The position numbers and the translations under genes are program-made. From positions 62,001 to 126,000 of the forward strand of contig JBCDBR010000001.1 in assembly GCA_039183205.1 (NCBI GenBank): a stretch of 64,000 nucleotides of DNA, in the 5' to 3' direction. Within the stretch, counting starts at the first letter, position 1. Every line of letters starts with the position of its first letter. The notes under the pieces were generated by a model. It did no database searches and was not told where the DNA came from. It saw only the letters and a list, made by a program, of their open reading frames with translations. Origin of the DNA: HKCCE3408 sp039183205 (GTDB lineage: Bacteria > Pseudomonadota > Alphaproteobacteria > Rhodobacterales > Rhodobacteraceae). Positions 27,373 to 36,895 of this stretch are shown here, in pieces.

Positions 27373-28401
27373 TCAAATAGCTGTTCGCGCCTCGCGGTCC
27401 AACTCGCGGTCGCGGGATTCAAGCTCCAGCAAAACGCCCATGACCTGGTCGCTCCACCGGCCGGTATCCCTGGCGGCATGCGCCGCGGCATCGACCAAGA
27501 ATGCCGTTTCCGCCAGCGGCTTGGCATGGATAACCGAGCTTCGCGGGCTGACGCTGACCCAGGCGGCCTGCAACGACGACAAAGCCAATAACGCAAGCTT
27601 CGTGGCCGAAGTCGTACGTGCGCGTCGGGTGATGCTGTTATAACCATTGTGGCGAATGACGCCCCCAATGGCAGAATAAATATGTCGCGCGGCAAAGATC
27701 CCAGGTCGCGCGGAGATCGGCAGCGCCGCGACCCCGGCCTCGGACCTGACATAAAGGCGGTCTGCCTCAACCAAAAGCCGGCGCACCAATTTGCCGATCT
27801 CCGGTGTCATTTTTGGGTCGGCCAAAAAGGCCTCTGGCGTCAATCCGATTTCGGCCAACCAGGTTGTGGGCAGATAAAGTCGGCCGGCCCGCGCATCCTC
27901 GCCGACATCTCGGGCGATATTGGTTAATTGCATGGCCACACCCAGATCACAGGCGCGCGCCAGCGCATCGGCATCGCGCACGCGCATCAGGACGCACATC
28001 ATCGCGCCGACCGCCGCGGCCACGCGCGCAGCGTAGCGCCGCAGATCCGAAAGCGTTTCATACCGCTGCCCGATGCCGTCCCAGGCAAGCCCCTCCAAAA
28101 GCGCCTCTGGCAAGGCGCGCGGCATATCGAATTCCTCCACGATAGCTGCGAAAGCGCGATCCGCCGGGGCGTTTCTCGGATGGCCGGCATAGACCAATTC
28201 AAGGCGCGCGCCGAGCTCCAGGACCGCAGCGGGTTTTTGGTCCGAAAAATCGACCGCATCATCGGCCAAACGACAAAAAGCATAAAGCGCCAGCGCTGGA
28301 TCCCGGACGGCGGCTGGCAATAGTTTTGATGCGGCGTGGAACGAGTAGGAACCTTCCTGGATGGCGGCCTGGCAGGCTGTAAGATCGTCGGACGCAATCA
28401 T
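27373..28401 (-). CDS. crtB: phytoene synthase
   Basis: Condenses two geranylgeranyl diphosphates to phytoene, the first committed carotenoid step. It has 342 residues. The two Asp-rich substrate-Mg motifs are RLADDAVD near 45-52 and NIARDVGED near 160-168; the helix YCFCRLADDAVD-type region is preserved as YAFCRLADDAVD. The ATG overlaps the crtI stop (ATGA), showing coupled translation. Confidence 0.93.
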   Translation of the reverse strand: MIASDDLTACQAAIQEGSYSFHAASKLLPAAVRDPALALYAFCRLADDAVDFSDQKPAAVLELGARLELVYAGHPRNAPADRAFAAIVEEFDMPRALPEALLEGLAWDGIGQRYETLSDLRRYAARVAAAVGAMMCVLMRVRDADALARACDLGVAMQLTNIARDVGEDARAGRLYLPTTWLAEIGLTPEAFLADPKMTPEIGKLVRRLLVEADRLYVRSEAGVAALPISARPGIFAARHIYSAIGGVIRHNGYNSITRRARTTSATKLALLALSSLQAAWVSVSPRSSVIHAKPLAETAFLVDAAAHAARDTGRWSDQVMGVLLELESRDRELDREARTAI

Positions 28402-29948
28402 TCGGCGGCAAGCTCCACCGGTGCTGGCACCGGCGCATCGGGCACGAGTTTGCCCAAGACCTCAGCAGACGCGATCACACCCGGCAATCCGGCCCCAGGA
28501 TGTGTGCCAGCGCCAGCAAGATAGAGACCCGGAAGCTCTTCAGAGACGTTATGCGGCCGAAACCATGCGGATTGAAAAATGCGTGGCTCGATCGAAAAAC
28601 CGGTGCCAAACGGCGACAGATACCGATCCCGGAACGTGTGCGGCGTGAACACTTCGGACTGGGTGATCCGATCACCGAGGCCCGGCAAAAGCTGTTCTTC
28701 GAGCATGTTTTGCACGCGCTTGCGATAGGTCTCGGCCATGTCATCCCAATCCACCGCGGAGCCATGGCCAAGATGGGGAACCGGGCTCAACGCATAAAAG
28801 GTATCCCCGCCCTCGGGCGCGACACTTGGGTCGAGAACACTCGGTCTATGGACATATAGGCTCATATCCTCAGCCAATTTGCCCCGAATGAAGATGTCAT
28901 CGACAAGACCGCGGTAGCGCGGTCCGTTCACGATTGTATGTTGCCCCACATCCGGCCACATTTCCCGCGTGCCTTGGGTTCCGAAATACCAGACGAAAAG
29001 GCTCATCGACCAGCGCGAGCGCGCCAGGCGCCTGGATGTCCAACGTTTGCGCGGCGCGTTGCGCAACAAGCGGTTGTAGGTATGTCCGGCATCCGCATTC
29101 GACACCACGATCGGCGCCCGCAAGGCCTCTCCACTGGCTAGGCGCACGCCGGCCGCGCGCCCATCTTTGACCAGGATTTCGTCGGCCTCTTCGCCAAAGC
29201 GCAAAGTGCCACCTTGTTCCCCAACAATGCGGGCCATCGCCTGTGCAATGGCCGCCACACCGCCCATCGCGTAGTGAACGCCATACTGCTTTTCGAGATG
29301 GCTGACCAAGATATACATCGACGTGACGTGGAACGGGTCGCCACCGATGAAAAGCGGATGAAAGCTGAACGCCATGCGCAAACGTTCATCCCGAAAGCAC
29401 CGGGCGGCATGTGTGTAGACGGAGCGATCCGCGCGCAGCATTGCGAACCGCGGCAGGACCTTAATCAGGTCCCAAAGCTTGTGCATCGATTTGCGGCCGA
29501 GTTCCTCAAAGCCAAAGCTATAGCGCGCCTCGGCATGTCGCAGAAAGCGATCATAGCCGCGCGCGTCTTGCGGCGACAGTCGGGCAACCTCTGCCCGCAT
29601 CGCTTCGGTATCTTGCCGGGCGGTAAACCGGGACCCATCCGGCCAGCGGATTTCATAAAAAGGGTCAATCGGGCGAAGGTCGATATCGGCGTCGAAATCA
29701 CGTCCCGTAGCGGCCCAAAGTTCACGGAAGACCTGTGGGACCGTCACAATCGTAGGACCCAAATCGAACCTGTGCCCGCCGCGGTAAACTGCGGAACCGC
29801 GGCCACCGGCCATATCCAACCGATCGATGAGTGTGACACGATAGCCTTTGGCGCCTAGCCGCATCGCAGAGGCCAGACCACCCAGGCCCGCGCCAATAAC
29901 AATGGCTTGCATTGGGACCTGGCCGATATTTCTCGGAAACTCCATCAT
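28398..29948 (-). CDS. crtI: phytoene desaturase
   Basis: An FAD-dependent membrane-associated enzyme that introduces three (or four) double bases into phytoene to give neurosporene or lycopene. It has 516 residues. The dinucleotide fold is IGAGLGGLASAMRLGAKG near 18-35, followed by GGHRFDLGPTIVTVP; the C-terminal carotenoid-oxidase signature is YLAGAGTHPGAGLPGVI. The start may be either of two adjacent ATGs. It is divergent from crtA, with two PpsR boxes in the 121-bp spacer. Confidence 0.94.
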   Translation of the reverse strand: MMEFPRNIGQVPMQAIVIGAGLGGLASAMRLGAKGYRVTLIDRLDMAGGRGSAVYRGGHRFDLGPTIVTVPQVFRELWAATGRDFDADIDLRPIDPFYEIRWPDGSRFTARQDTEAMRAEVARLSPQDARGYDRFLRHAEARYSFGFEELGRKSMHKLWDLIKVLPRFAMLRADRSVYTHAARCFRDERLRMAFSFHPLFIGGDPFHVTSMYILVSHLEKQYGVHYAMGGVAAIAQAMARIVGEQGGTLRFGEEADEILVKDGRAAGVRLASGEALRAPIVVSNADAGHTYNRLLRNAPRKRWTSRRLARSRWSMSLFVWYFGTQGTREMWPDVGQHTIVNGPRYRGLVDDIFIRGKLAEDMSLYVHRPSVLDPSVAPEGGDTFYALSPVPHLGHGSAVDWDDMAETYRKRVQNMLEEQLLPGLGDRITQSEVFTPHTFRDRYLSPFGTGFSIEPRIFQSAWFRPHNVSEELPGLYLAGAGTHPGAGLPGVIASAEVLGKLVPDAPVPAPVELAAE

Positions 29949-29962
29949 TGTTGAGATTAGTA

Positions 29963-29980
29963 TGTCTAGCGAAATTTACA
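29963..29980. promoter_or_regulatory. PpsR/CrtJ box 1, crtI-crtA spacer
   Basis: TGT-N12-ACA, the consensus for the oxygen-responsive repressor PpsR (CrtJ). It is 15 bp upstream of the crtI start, so it probably covers the crtI promoter. A second box lies 73 bp away. Confidence 0.8.
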
Positions 29981-30035
29981 ATCAACTTATCAATCTGGGC
30001 GACATGCATTTTCTCTTTCAACCCAGGGCAAAACT

Positions 30036-30053
30036 TGTAAGTATAAGTTGACA
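30036..30053. promoter_or_regulatory. PpsR/CrtJ box 2, crtI-crtA spacer
   Basis: A second exact TGT-N12-ACA, ending 16 bp before the crtA ATG at 30070. The 73-bp centre-to-centre distance to box 1 is close to seven helical turns, which would put both on the same DNA face. Confidence 0.8.
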
Positions 30054-30069
30054 GACCGTGAAACGACCG

Positions 30070-30777
30070 ATGCAAGCCGTCACCCTCAGCCTTTACCGTT
30101 TTGGCCCTTTGCGCGCGCGGGCCTGGGCGCTTGCTCAGATGGGTCCCGCGCGTTTTGCACTCGCGCGGGTGCCTGGTATCGGCTTCTTCAAACTTTGCGG
30201 ATCGGGCACGGGCGAAGGCTTTACCCCCGTGCCCAACACCGCAGTCTACGGCATTCTCGCAACCTGGCCTTCGTCCGATATCGCAGCCGACGCTTTGGCC
30301 AATGCACGTATCTTTCGCCGCTATGCCGCGATGTCTGAGGAACGCTGCACCTGGCAACTCACGGCCTGTAGCGCGCGAGGTCGATGGTCTGGCATTGCGC
30401 CATTTGACTCGACTGCACCGGTACCAAAGGGACCGATTGCCGCGCTGACACGCGCGACGATCAAGCCATCCATCATGATGAAATTTTGGGGCCGTGTCCC
30501 GGCGATTTCTGATGTCATCGGTGAAAACGACGATGTGATCTTCAAGATCGGTGTAGGCGAGGTGCCGTGGTTTCATCAGGTCACCTTTTCGGTGTGGCCG
30601 TCAACGCGTGCAATGGACAGCTTTGCACGCGCGTCTGGTCCGCATGCGCGGGCGATCCGCGCGGTTCGTGAAGGCCAGTGGTTTTCCGAAGAACTTTATG
30701 CCCGTTTCGCAGTCACCGAGGTCACCGGCACATGGGAGGGGCGATCCATGCGTGATGCGCTATTGCAGGCCGCATGA
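30070..30777 (+). CDS. crtA: spheroidene monooxygenase
   Basis: Inserts a keto group at C-2 of spheroidene to make spheroidenone under aerobic conditions. It has 235 residues from the ATG at 30070, where the family start (MQAVTLSLYRF) is found. The motifs LCGSGTGEGFTPVPNTAVY and RGRWSGIAPF are characteristic. It needs oxygen, in line with an aerobic lifestyle, and implies that crtC, crtD and crtF exist elsewhere, expected just beyond the right edge. The bchI ATG overlaps its stop. Confidence 0.92.
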   Translation: MQAVTLSLYRFGPLRARAWALAQMGPARFALARVPGIGFFKLCGSGTGEGFTPVPNTAVYGILATWPSSDIAADALANARIFRRYAAMSEERCTWQLTACSARGRWSGIAPFDSTAPVPKGPIAALTRATIKPSIMMKFWGRVPAISDVIGENDDVIFKIGVGEVPWFHQVTFSVWPSTRAMDSFARASGPHARAIRAVREGQWFSEELYARFAVTEVTGTWEGRSMRDALLQAA

Positions 30778-31778
30778 TCCCCGCTTTTCCGTTTTCGGCC
30801 ATCGTCGGGCAGGACGCGATGAAACGCGCCATGGTGTTGACGGCGGTTGATCCCGGAATTGGCGGGGTTTTGGTCTTTGGCGACAGGGGTACGGGCAAAT
30901 CGACGGCGGTTCGTGGGCTTGCCGCGCTTTTGCCGCCGATCAAGGCCGTCGCCGATTGCCCGGTGAATTCGGAAACGGTCGCAGATATCCCCAACTGGGC
31001 CGATGTGTCCGACAGACGGATCATCGAAAAGCCGACCCCCGTTATTGATCTTCCCTTGGGTGCGACTGAGGATCGGGTGACCGGCGCGCTCGATATTGAG
31101 CGCGCGCTGGCGCAAGGCGTGAAGGCCTTCGAACCCGGGCTTTTGGCACGCGCGAACCGCGGATATCTTTATATCGACGAGGTGAACCTGCTGGACGATC
31201 ATTTGGTCGACCTTTTGCTGGACGTCGCGCAGTCGGGCGTCAACGTGATCGAACGCGAGGGCCTTTCAATCACGCATGATGCGCGGTTTGTGTTGGTGGG
31301 TTCGGGCAATCCCGAAGAAGGAGAGCTGCGACCGCAATTGCTCGATCGCTTTGGTCTATCGGTCGAGGTGACGTCGCCCGAAGATATCGACACGCGCATC
31401 GAAGTGATCCGCCGTCGCGACGCATTCGACCGTGACCGCATAGCATTCGCCAAGGCGTGGCGGCGAAAGGACCTCGCACAGCGGCGCAAGATTCTCGCCG
31501 CCCGCGCGGCTTTGCCGGCCGTTGATGTGCCCGAGGATGTTTTGCGCGACTGCGCGGAACTTTGCGTGGCCCTCGGTTCGGACGGGCTACGCGGGGAATT
31601 GACCCTGCTGCGTGCCGGACGTGCGCTTGCGGCCTTCGAAGGCAAACCCACCCTCAACCGATCACATTTGACCAAAGTGGCCCCGATGGCGCTCAGCCAC
31701 CGGCTGCGCCGCGATCCACTCGACGAAGTTGGCAGCGCGATGCGTGTTACCCGCACCATCGACGAGGTGTTCGGGTGA
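30774..31778 (+). CDS. bchI: magnesium chelatase ATPase subunit BchI
   Basis: An AAA+ ATPase that, with BchD and BchH, inserts Mg into protoporphyrin IX. It has 334 residues. Walker A is GDRGTGKS (36-43), Walker B is LYIDEVNLLDD near 125, and an Arg finger is seen in LLDRFGL. It overlaps crtA (ATGA) and bchD (GTGA), forming a crtA-bchI-bchD-bchO transcription unit. Confidence 0.95.
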   Translation: MIPAFPFSAIVGQDAMKRAMVLTAVDPGIGGVLVFGDRGTGKSTAVRGLAALLPPIKAVADCPVNSETVADIPNWADVSDRRIIEKPTPVIDLPLGATEDRVTGALDIERALAQGVKAFEPGLLARANRGYLYIDEVNLLDDHLVDLLLDVAQSGVNVIEREGLSITHDARFVLVGSGNPEEGELRPQLLDRFGLSVEVTSPEDIDTRIEVIRRRDAFDRDRIAFAKAWRRKDLAQRRKILAARAALPAVDVPEDVLRDCAELCVALGSDGLRGELTLLRAGRALAAFEGKPTLNRSHLTKVAPMALSHRLRRDPLDEVGSAMRVTRTIDEVFG

Positions 31779-33445
31779 CCCATCCCCGGTGGTACCTGGC
31801 AGAACGAGCATTGGTATGCTTAGCGCTTGGCGGCGCGGATCTTGGTGGCTTGCACCTGCGTGCACGGGTCGGCCCGGTGCGTGACCGCTTCACAAATGCG
31901 CTGGAGAAATACGCCGGCCCATTTCGCCGCCTGACCCCAGATATCGGCGACGAAGCTCTTTTCGGAGGCATCGATGTCGCAGCCAGTTTGTCGGCCGGAA
32001 CCGTCGTAGAAACCCAAGGTCTGTTGCAGTCGGCGGGGGGCCTCGTTTTGCCGATGGCCGAACGGGCGCGGCCGGCACTCGCGGCGCGTTTGGCCAACGC
32101 CTTAGATATGCACGCGGGGCTGATGCTCGTTGCAATCGACGAAGGCGTTGACGACGAAACCCTCGCGCCGACACTGGCAGAACGGCTCGGTCTTGCACTT
32201 GATCTGGGCGGGCTTGCCCTGTCCGATGCCCCGCCCTTTGACATTGAAACGGGTCACCTGGACTTGGCCCGAGCTGCATCCCCAACGGTTCCTGAGGGCG
32301 CGATCCAAACGCTTGCGATTGCCGCCGCGACACTCGGCGTGCGGTCGTTGCGTGCGCCGGTTCTGGCCTTGCGCGCTGCTGCATTGCTGTCGGCGTGGGA
32401 CGGTAGGGACACCATCGGATCGGACGCTTTGACCGAGGCGGTGGCGCTCGTCTTGGCGCCGCGTGCTACGCAGTTGCCCGGCACGGACGCGGAGGAGACT
32501 GACGATAAACAGGATCCGCCGAACCTAGAGCCTGATGACCAGGTTAGAGACGAAAATGACGGCCGAAATACACTGCCTAACGAAGTGGTTCTTGAGGCGG
32601 TGCGGGCGATGCTACCGGAGAACTTTCTGGATCGTATGATCGCAAGATCGGCGGTTCGAAAGGCTGCCGCGGGCAGTGGTGCCGGGGATCGACGCCGCAG
32701 CAACCGCCGCGGTCGGCCCTTGCCCGCACGGCAAGGCACGGCCGATCGAGAGGCCCGCATTGACTTAATTGCGACGTTGCGGGTGGCCGCACCGTGGCAG
32801 CGCGTGCGCAAACTCGAAAACCCGGGGCGGGGCGGGCTTCATATCGACCGTAGTGATTTGCGCATACGGCAATACGAAGAACGTTCCGATCGAGCCATTA
32901 TCTTTACCGTCGATGCCTCTGGTTCCGCAGCGCTTGCCCGACTGGCCGAAGCGAAAGGGGCTATTGAGATTCTATTGGCGCAAGCCTACGCGCGACGGGA
33001 TTACGTTGCCTTGATCGCGTTTCGGGGCGCCGGCGCGGAGCTACTTTTGCCGCCAACCCGGTCGCTGGTGCAAACCAAACGCCGGCTTGCGGCATTGCCC
33101 GGCGGTGGCGGCACACCTCTGGCGTCGGGTCTGCGCGAGGCGTTCACGCTGGCGCTAAACTTGCGAGGTCGCGGAATGACCCCGACCGTGGCTTTGCTGA
33201 CCGATGGGCGCGCGAATGTGACGCTTGAGGGCACCGGCGGACGGGCAAAAGCGCAAGAAGAGGCCGAGGGTTTCGCACGTCAGATCATGCGCCATGAAAT
33301 CCCGGCCGTCGTCATCGACACTGGCCTGCGTCCGACGGGCGGCCTGGCGCAGTTCGCGGCCGTCATGGGGGCGGGATATTTGGCACTGCCACGGGCCGAT
33401 GCCGAACGACTTGCGCGCGCCGTCTCTGGGTCAATGGCAGAGTGA
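31775..33445 (+). CDS. bchD: magnesium chelatase subunit BchD
   Basis: The platform subunit of Mg chelatase. It has 556 residues from a GTG start that overlaps the bchI stop; the upstream open frame inside bchI is a shadow. There is an AAA-like N-terminal domain without a Walker A lysine, an acidic linker (about 225-265), and a C-terminal von Willebrand A domain with the metal-ion site DASGSAA near 380 and LLTDGRANVT. All are as expected for the family. Confidence 0.94.
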   Translation: MTHPRWYLAERALVCLALGGADLGGLHLRARVGPVRDRFTNALEKYAGPFRRLTPDIGDEALFGGIDVAASLSAGTVVETQGLLQSAGGLVLPMAERARPALAARLANALDMHAGLMLVAIDEGVDDETLAPTLAERLGLALDLGGLALSDAPPFDIETGHLDLARAASPTVPEGAIQTLAIAAATLGVRSLRAPVLALRAAALLSAWDGRDTIGSDALTEAVALVLAPRATQLPGTDAEETDDKQDPPNLEPDDQVRDENDGRNTLPNEVVLEAVRAMLPENFLDRMIARSAVRKAAAGSGAGDRRRSNRRGRPLPARQGTADREARIDLIATLRVAAPWQRVRKLENPGRGGLHIDRSDLRIRQYEERSDRAIIFTVDASGSAALARLAEAKGAIEILLAQAYARRDYVALIAFRGAGAELLLPPTRSLVQTKRRLAALPGGGGTPLASGLREAFTLALNLRGRGMTPTVALLTDGRANVTLEGTGGRAKAQEEAEGFARQIMRHEIPAVVIDTGLRPTGGLAQFAAVMGAGYLALPRADAERLARAVSGSMAE

Positions 33446-34320
33446 TGACGCCCGGCGCGCCAGAGGACTTGCCGCCCCAATGGCCGTTGGCCGAGTTTAG
33501 CCAAACCGCGAAGATCATGCCTTATCGGTGGCATCTGGCCGATTTGGGCGAAGGCGATGAGGTTTTGCTGCTGCATGGCGCGGGCGCCTCGGCGCATTCC
33601 TGGGGTGATCTGGCCCGAATTTTAGCGCGCAGTTACAGGGTTTTGGCACCTGATCTGCCGGGCCATGGTCTCACCCGCGCGCGGGGCATGCGCGCCGGGC
33701 TTGCCGATATGACGACAGACCTTGCCGCTTTGATGGCCGGCATAGGAAGCCAGCCCAAAGTTATCATTGGTCATTCCGCCGGCGGTGCGCTGGCCCTTTC
33801 GCTGAGCCAGAAACTCACCACCCCGCCCAGTGCCGTCATTGTCCTGAACGGCGCGCTCGAAGACTTCCAAGGTTTAGCGGGGTTTTTGTTCCCCTTGATG
33901 GCCCGGTTTTTGGCGCTCAACCCGCTCGCGGCCCCCTTTCTCGCACGGTCAGCGGTGAACCCGGCGGCGATTGAACGCCTGATCCGCGGGACGGGATCAG
34001 AGATTTCGCAGGATGGCTTAGATCGCTACCGCCGTCTCATTAGCGACCGGCGGCACGTCGCTGGCACGCTTGCGATGATGGCGTCTTGGTCTTTGGCACC
34101 GCTGTCTCGCGAACTGCCACACATCGCCGTTCCCGTGCTATTTTTGCATGGCGAAAAGGATGAGGCCGTCGCTCCGGATGTTGCTATGCGGGCGGCCGCG
34201 ACGATACCGAACGCGCGGATTGAGGTCCTCGATGGCTTAGGCCACTTGATCCACGAAGAGGCCCCGTCGCGGATCGCGGACCGGATCAGCGCCTTTTTGT
34301 CCGGCACGCCACCCGGTTAA
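33445..34320 (+). CDS. bchO: BchO alpha/beta hydrolase
   Basis: An alpha/beta-fold hydrolase always found with the Mg-chelatase genes; its role in Mg-protoporphyrin formation is not settled. It has 291 residues from the ATG at 33445, which shares one base with the bchD stop (TGATG). Features: oxyanion loop LLHGAGASAH, nucleophile GHSAGGA near 109, LFLHGEKDEAV for the Asp, and GLGHLIHEE for the His. Confidence 0.9.
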   Translation: MTPGAPEDLPPQWPLAEFSQTAKIMPYRWHLADLGEGDEVLLLHGAGASAHSWGDLARILARSYRVLAPDLPGHGLTRARGMRAGLADMTTDLAALMAGIGSQPKVIIGHSAGGALALSLSQKLTTPPSAVIVLNGALEDFQGLAGFLFPLMARFLALNPLAAPFLARSAVNPAAIERLIRGTGSEISQDGLDRYRRLISDRRHVAGTLAMMASWSLAPLSRELPHIAVPVLFLHGEKDEAVAPDVAMRAAATIPNARIEVLDGLGHLIHEEAPSRIADRISAFLSGTPPG

Positions 34321-34361
34321 CGCCTGTCCAAACCCTCGGCAGATTTGGCGGCCGCGCAGTC

Positions 34362-34799
34362 CTATTCTGACAACGACACAAGATAAGCGTAGAGGTTGAG
34401 GGCATCCGTACTATTGCGGACGCGGAAGGCCATCGAACCCCGCGCACCGGGATCGGCAAGCACGTCGCGAAGATAGCCGGTGGGGTCTTGAACATAGCCC
34501 ACAAACGTTGCCTCATCCCAGACCAGCCCCGCTTCCGCCGCTGCGCCCAAAGCCGGGGAATAGCGGAAGCCCGCAAGGCTTCCGGCCGTACGCCCGCCAA
34601 GTGCATAGAGGTTCGGTCCGGTTCTTGCGTTTCGACCGGCCAGGGTTTCACCAGCGTCGTTTACGACCACATGGCAGGCGATGCATTGCCGAAACGCGGC
34701 CTCTCCGGCGGCAGGATCGCCTGTCGCTTGCCCCTGAGACCATGCGACCTGGGAAAATGCGAGGGTAGCTGCCGCAGCAAACACGGCGTTGCGTGTCAT
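34362..34799 (-). CDS. cycA: periplasmic cytochrome c (c2/c550 type) in the photosynthesis cluster
   Basis: A Sec-exported monohaem cytochrome of 145 residues: signal MTRNAVFAAAATLAFSQVAWSQ, haem site CIACH near 39-43, and a probable Met axial ligand in GSMAFRV near 122. Its site downstream of hemA, as the last gene of the puh/bch run, suggests that it carries electrons to the reaction centre. AAGGAAG precedes the ATG and a 78-bp gap to hemA could hold its own promoter. The symbol is by analogy only. It ends 41 bp from the convergent bchO. Confidence 0.75.
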   Translation of the reverse strand: MTRNAVFAAAATLAFSQVAWSQGQATGDPAAGEAAFRQCIACHVVVNDAGETLAGRNARTGPNLYALGGRTAGSLAGFRYSPALGAAAEAGLVWDEATFVGYVQDPTGYLRDVLADPGARGSMAFRVRNSTDALNLYAYLVSLSE

Positions 34800-34877
34800 C
34801 GGGTGCTTCCTTAGACTTTTGGACCCACGTCAGTAGTTAACCCAATCAGCCCGAAGTCCAGTGATATTTCCGTGCGC

Positions 34878-36089
34878 CTAGGCCACGGCATGCGCGATGG
34901 CACATTGCTTCCAAAGCGTCTTTAAGGCCTGCACCAAGTAATCGATATCCTCATCGGAATGGAGCGGTCCCGGCGTGAAGCGCAGCCGTTCCGTCCCCTT
35001 GGGAACCGTCGGATAGTTAATCGGTTGGACGTATATGCCGAACTGCTCCATCAAATAATCGCTCAGCATCCGGCATTTCACCGGATCCTTCACCATCACG
35101 GGAATGATGTGGGATGGGTTGTCGACATGCGGGATACCTTCTGCATTCAATCGCGCGCGTAGCCGGGCAACTTGGCGCTTTTGCATGTCCCGCTCGGCGG
35201 TGCTTTCTTTGAGATGTCTGATCGAGGTCGTCGCCGCGGCCGCAACAGCTGGTGGGAGCGCCGTGGTGAAAATGAACCCGCTGGCAAAGCTACGGATGAA
35301 ATCGCACAAGGCCTCAGAACCGGTGATGTAGCCGCCAACCACGCCGAAAGCTTTGCCAAGTGTGCCTTCAATCAAAGTTATCCGGTCCATCAGACCTTCG
35401 CGTTCGGCGACGCCGCCACCACGGGGGCCGTACATGCCAACCGCATGGACCTCATCAATGTAGCTCATCGCGCCGTGTTTTTCGCAAACATCCAGGATCT
35501 CGGCGATCGGTGCGATATCACCATCCATAGAATAGACGCTTTCAAAGGCCACAATCTTGGTGGCGTTTGCAGGCAATTCGGTCAGCTTTCGATCCAGGTC
35601 CTCGGGATCGTTGTGCCTCCAAATACGTTTGTCGCAGCGCGCGTGGCGAATGCCCTCAATCATCGAGGCATGGTTCAGGGCATCGGACAGGATCACCGCA
35701 TTCGGCAGCCGAGCCCCAAGCGTGGACAGCGCGGCCCAGTTCGACACATAGCCGGACGTGAACAGCAGCGCAGCTTCTTTTCCGTGCAAGTCGGCAAGTT
35801 CTTCTTCCAGTCGCTTGTGATGGAACGCATTACCAGAGATGTTCCGCGTCCCGCCGGCACCGCTGCCGCAGGCTCGAACCGTCTCGACCATGGTGGATAT
35901 CACCTTGGGGTTCTGCCCCATGCCGAGATAATCGTTGGAGCACCACACCGTCACTTCGTCACGGCCTTTGCCGTGGTTTTGCACACGTGGGAATGCGCCG
36001 CATTTGCGTTGCAGCTCTGCAAAGATCCGGTAGTTCCCCTCCTCCTTGAGGGAATTCAGTTGTTCTTGGAACAAATGATCGAAGTTCAT
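34878..36089 (-). CDS. hemA: 5-aminolevulinate synthase
   Basis: A pyridoxal-phosphate enzyme condensing glycine and succinyl-CoA to 5-aminolevulinate, the first tetrapyrrole precursor, by the C4 pathway typical of alphaproteobacteria. It has 403 residues: CSNDYLGMGQNP, GSGAGGTRNISG, DEVHAVGMYG, and the catalytic Lys in EGTLGKAFGVVGG near 248. The ATG overlaps the puhE stop. Position within the pigment run ties precursor supply to bacteriochlorophyll synthesis; another copy may exist elsewhere. Confidence 0.95.
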   Translation of the reverse strand: MNFDHLFQEQLNSLKEEGNYRIFAELQRKCGAFPRVQNHGKGRDEVTVWCSNDYLGMGQNPKVISTMVETVRACGSGAGGTRNISGNAFHHKRLEEELADLHGKEAALLFTSGYVSNWAALSTLGARLPNAVILSDALNHASMIEGIRHARCDKRIWRHNDPEDLDRKLTELPANATKIVAFESVYSMDGDIAPIAEILDVCEKHGAMSYIDEVHAVGMYGPRGGGVAEREGLMDRITLIEGTLGKAFGVVGGYITGSEALCDFIRSFASGFIFTTALPPAVAAAATTSIRHLKESTAERDMQKRQVARLRARLNAEGIPHVDNPSHIIPVMVKDPVKCRMLSDYLMEQFGIYVQPINYPTVPKGTERLRFTPGPLHSDEDIDYLVQALKTLWKQCAIAHAVA

Positions 36090-36895
36090 CGCACGTCCTC
36101 GCTGAGTCTCGTCGCTTGGGTCTTGTTGGGCTCAGGCAGCATCCAGCGCCAAAGCCGTTCGTCAGGAAGGGGGAGCACCAGGAACCAGTGCTCCAATAGA
36201 GCCAGCGCCGTTAGCGCCGCCAAAAGTGCGAAGCCAGCCGCGTCGGCGGGTTGCGCGGCGTAGACCATCTGCCAAAACCACCAGGCCGTCGCAAAGCTGA
36301 GCGACGTGACCGATAACGGGAACAACCAGTTCATTCGCGCGATGCGGAAATGGCTTGGGAGATGATTGAGGCTGCCGGGCAGAAACTCGGTATTGATCTT
36401 CGATACACCGAGATAAAGGTTCAACTTGGCACTGATCCTGGCCGCAAAGAGCACGCCGAAGGTCAATAGACCGACGTGATTCTCAGCGCCCTGGGCCAAA
36501 AGGAACATTGCGATAAACGCAAAGACCAGCAGCATCTCATGGTAAGCGATGGTGCCCCAAGCTCGAATGAACCGTTCCCATTCCGGGGTGGCGGGCGGCA
36601 GATCGTGGCCGTTTGGCCCAGTGATGATCCCGGCAAGAAAGGCAAGTTCGATCCAGCCCCACAACGCCAGTGCAGACAAAAACGCAAGGTAAATGCCTGC
36701 AATGCTGACGTCGTTGAGGGTGAGCCAAAACCCCGCACAACCCGCGACAGCAAGCGGGAGAGCCAAAAGCACAGCCCGCAGCCGGGCGGATGGCCCGGCC
36801 CGGTCGGCATGGCGCACGGCATACAGGATCGCCCCGGTGGAAAACCACCAAAGAAACAGGGCCAAAACGCCCGCGATCCAGGGGCTAGAAAACAT
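36086..36895 (-). CDS. puhE: photosynthetic complex assembly protein PuhE (DUF3623)
   Basis: An inner-membrane protein of 269 residues with about seven helices and the conserved middle YHEMLLVFAFIAMFLLAQGAENHVG and ARISAKLNLYLGVSKINTEFLP. In Rhodobacter, loss of PuhE affects reaction-centre and pigment levels. It shares one base with the acsF stop and overlaps hemA (ATGA). Confidence 0.92.
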   Translation of the reverse strand: MFSSPWIAGVLALFLWWFSTGAILYAVRHADRAGPSARLRAVLLALPLAVAGCAGFWLTLNDVSIAGIYLAFLSALALWGWIELAFLAGIITGPNGHDLPPATPEWERFIRAWGTIAYHEMLLVFAFIAMFLLAQGAENHVGLLTFGVLFAARISAKLNLYLGVSKINTEFLPGSLNHLPSHFRIARMNWLFPLSVTSLSFATAWWFWQMVYAAQPADAAGFALLAALTALALLEHWFLVLPLPDERLWRWMLPEPNKTQATRLSEDVR

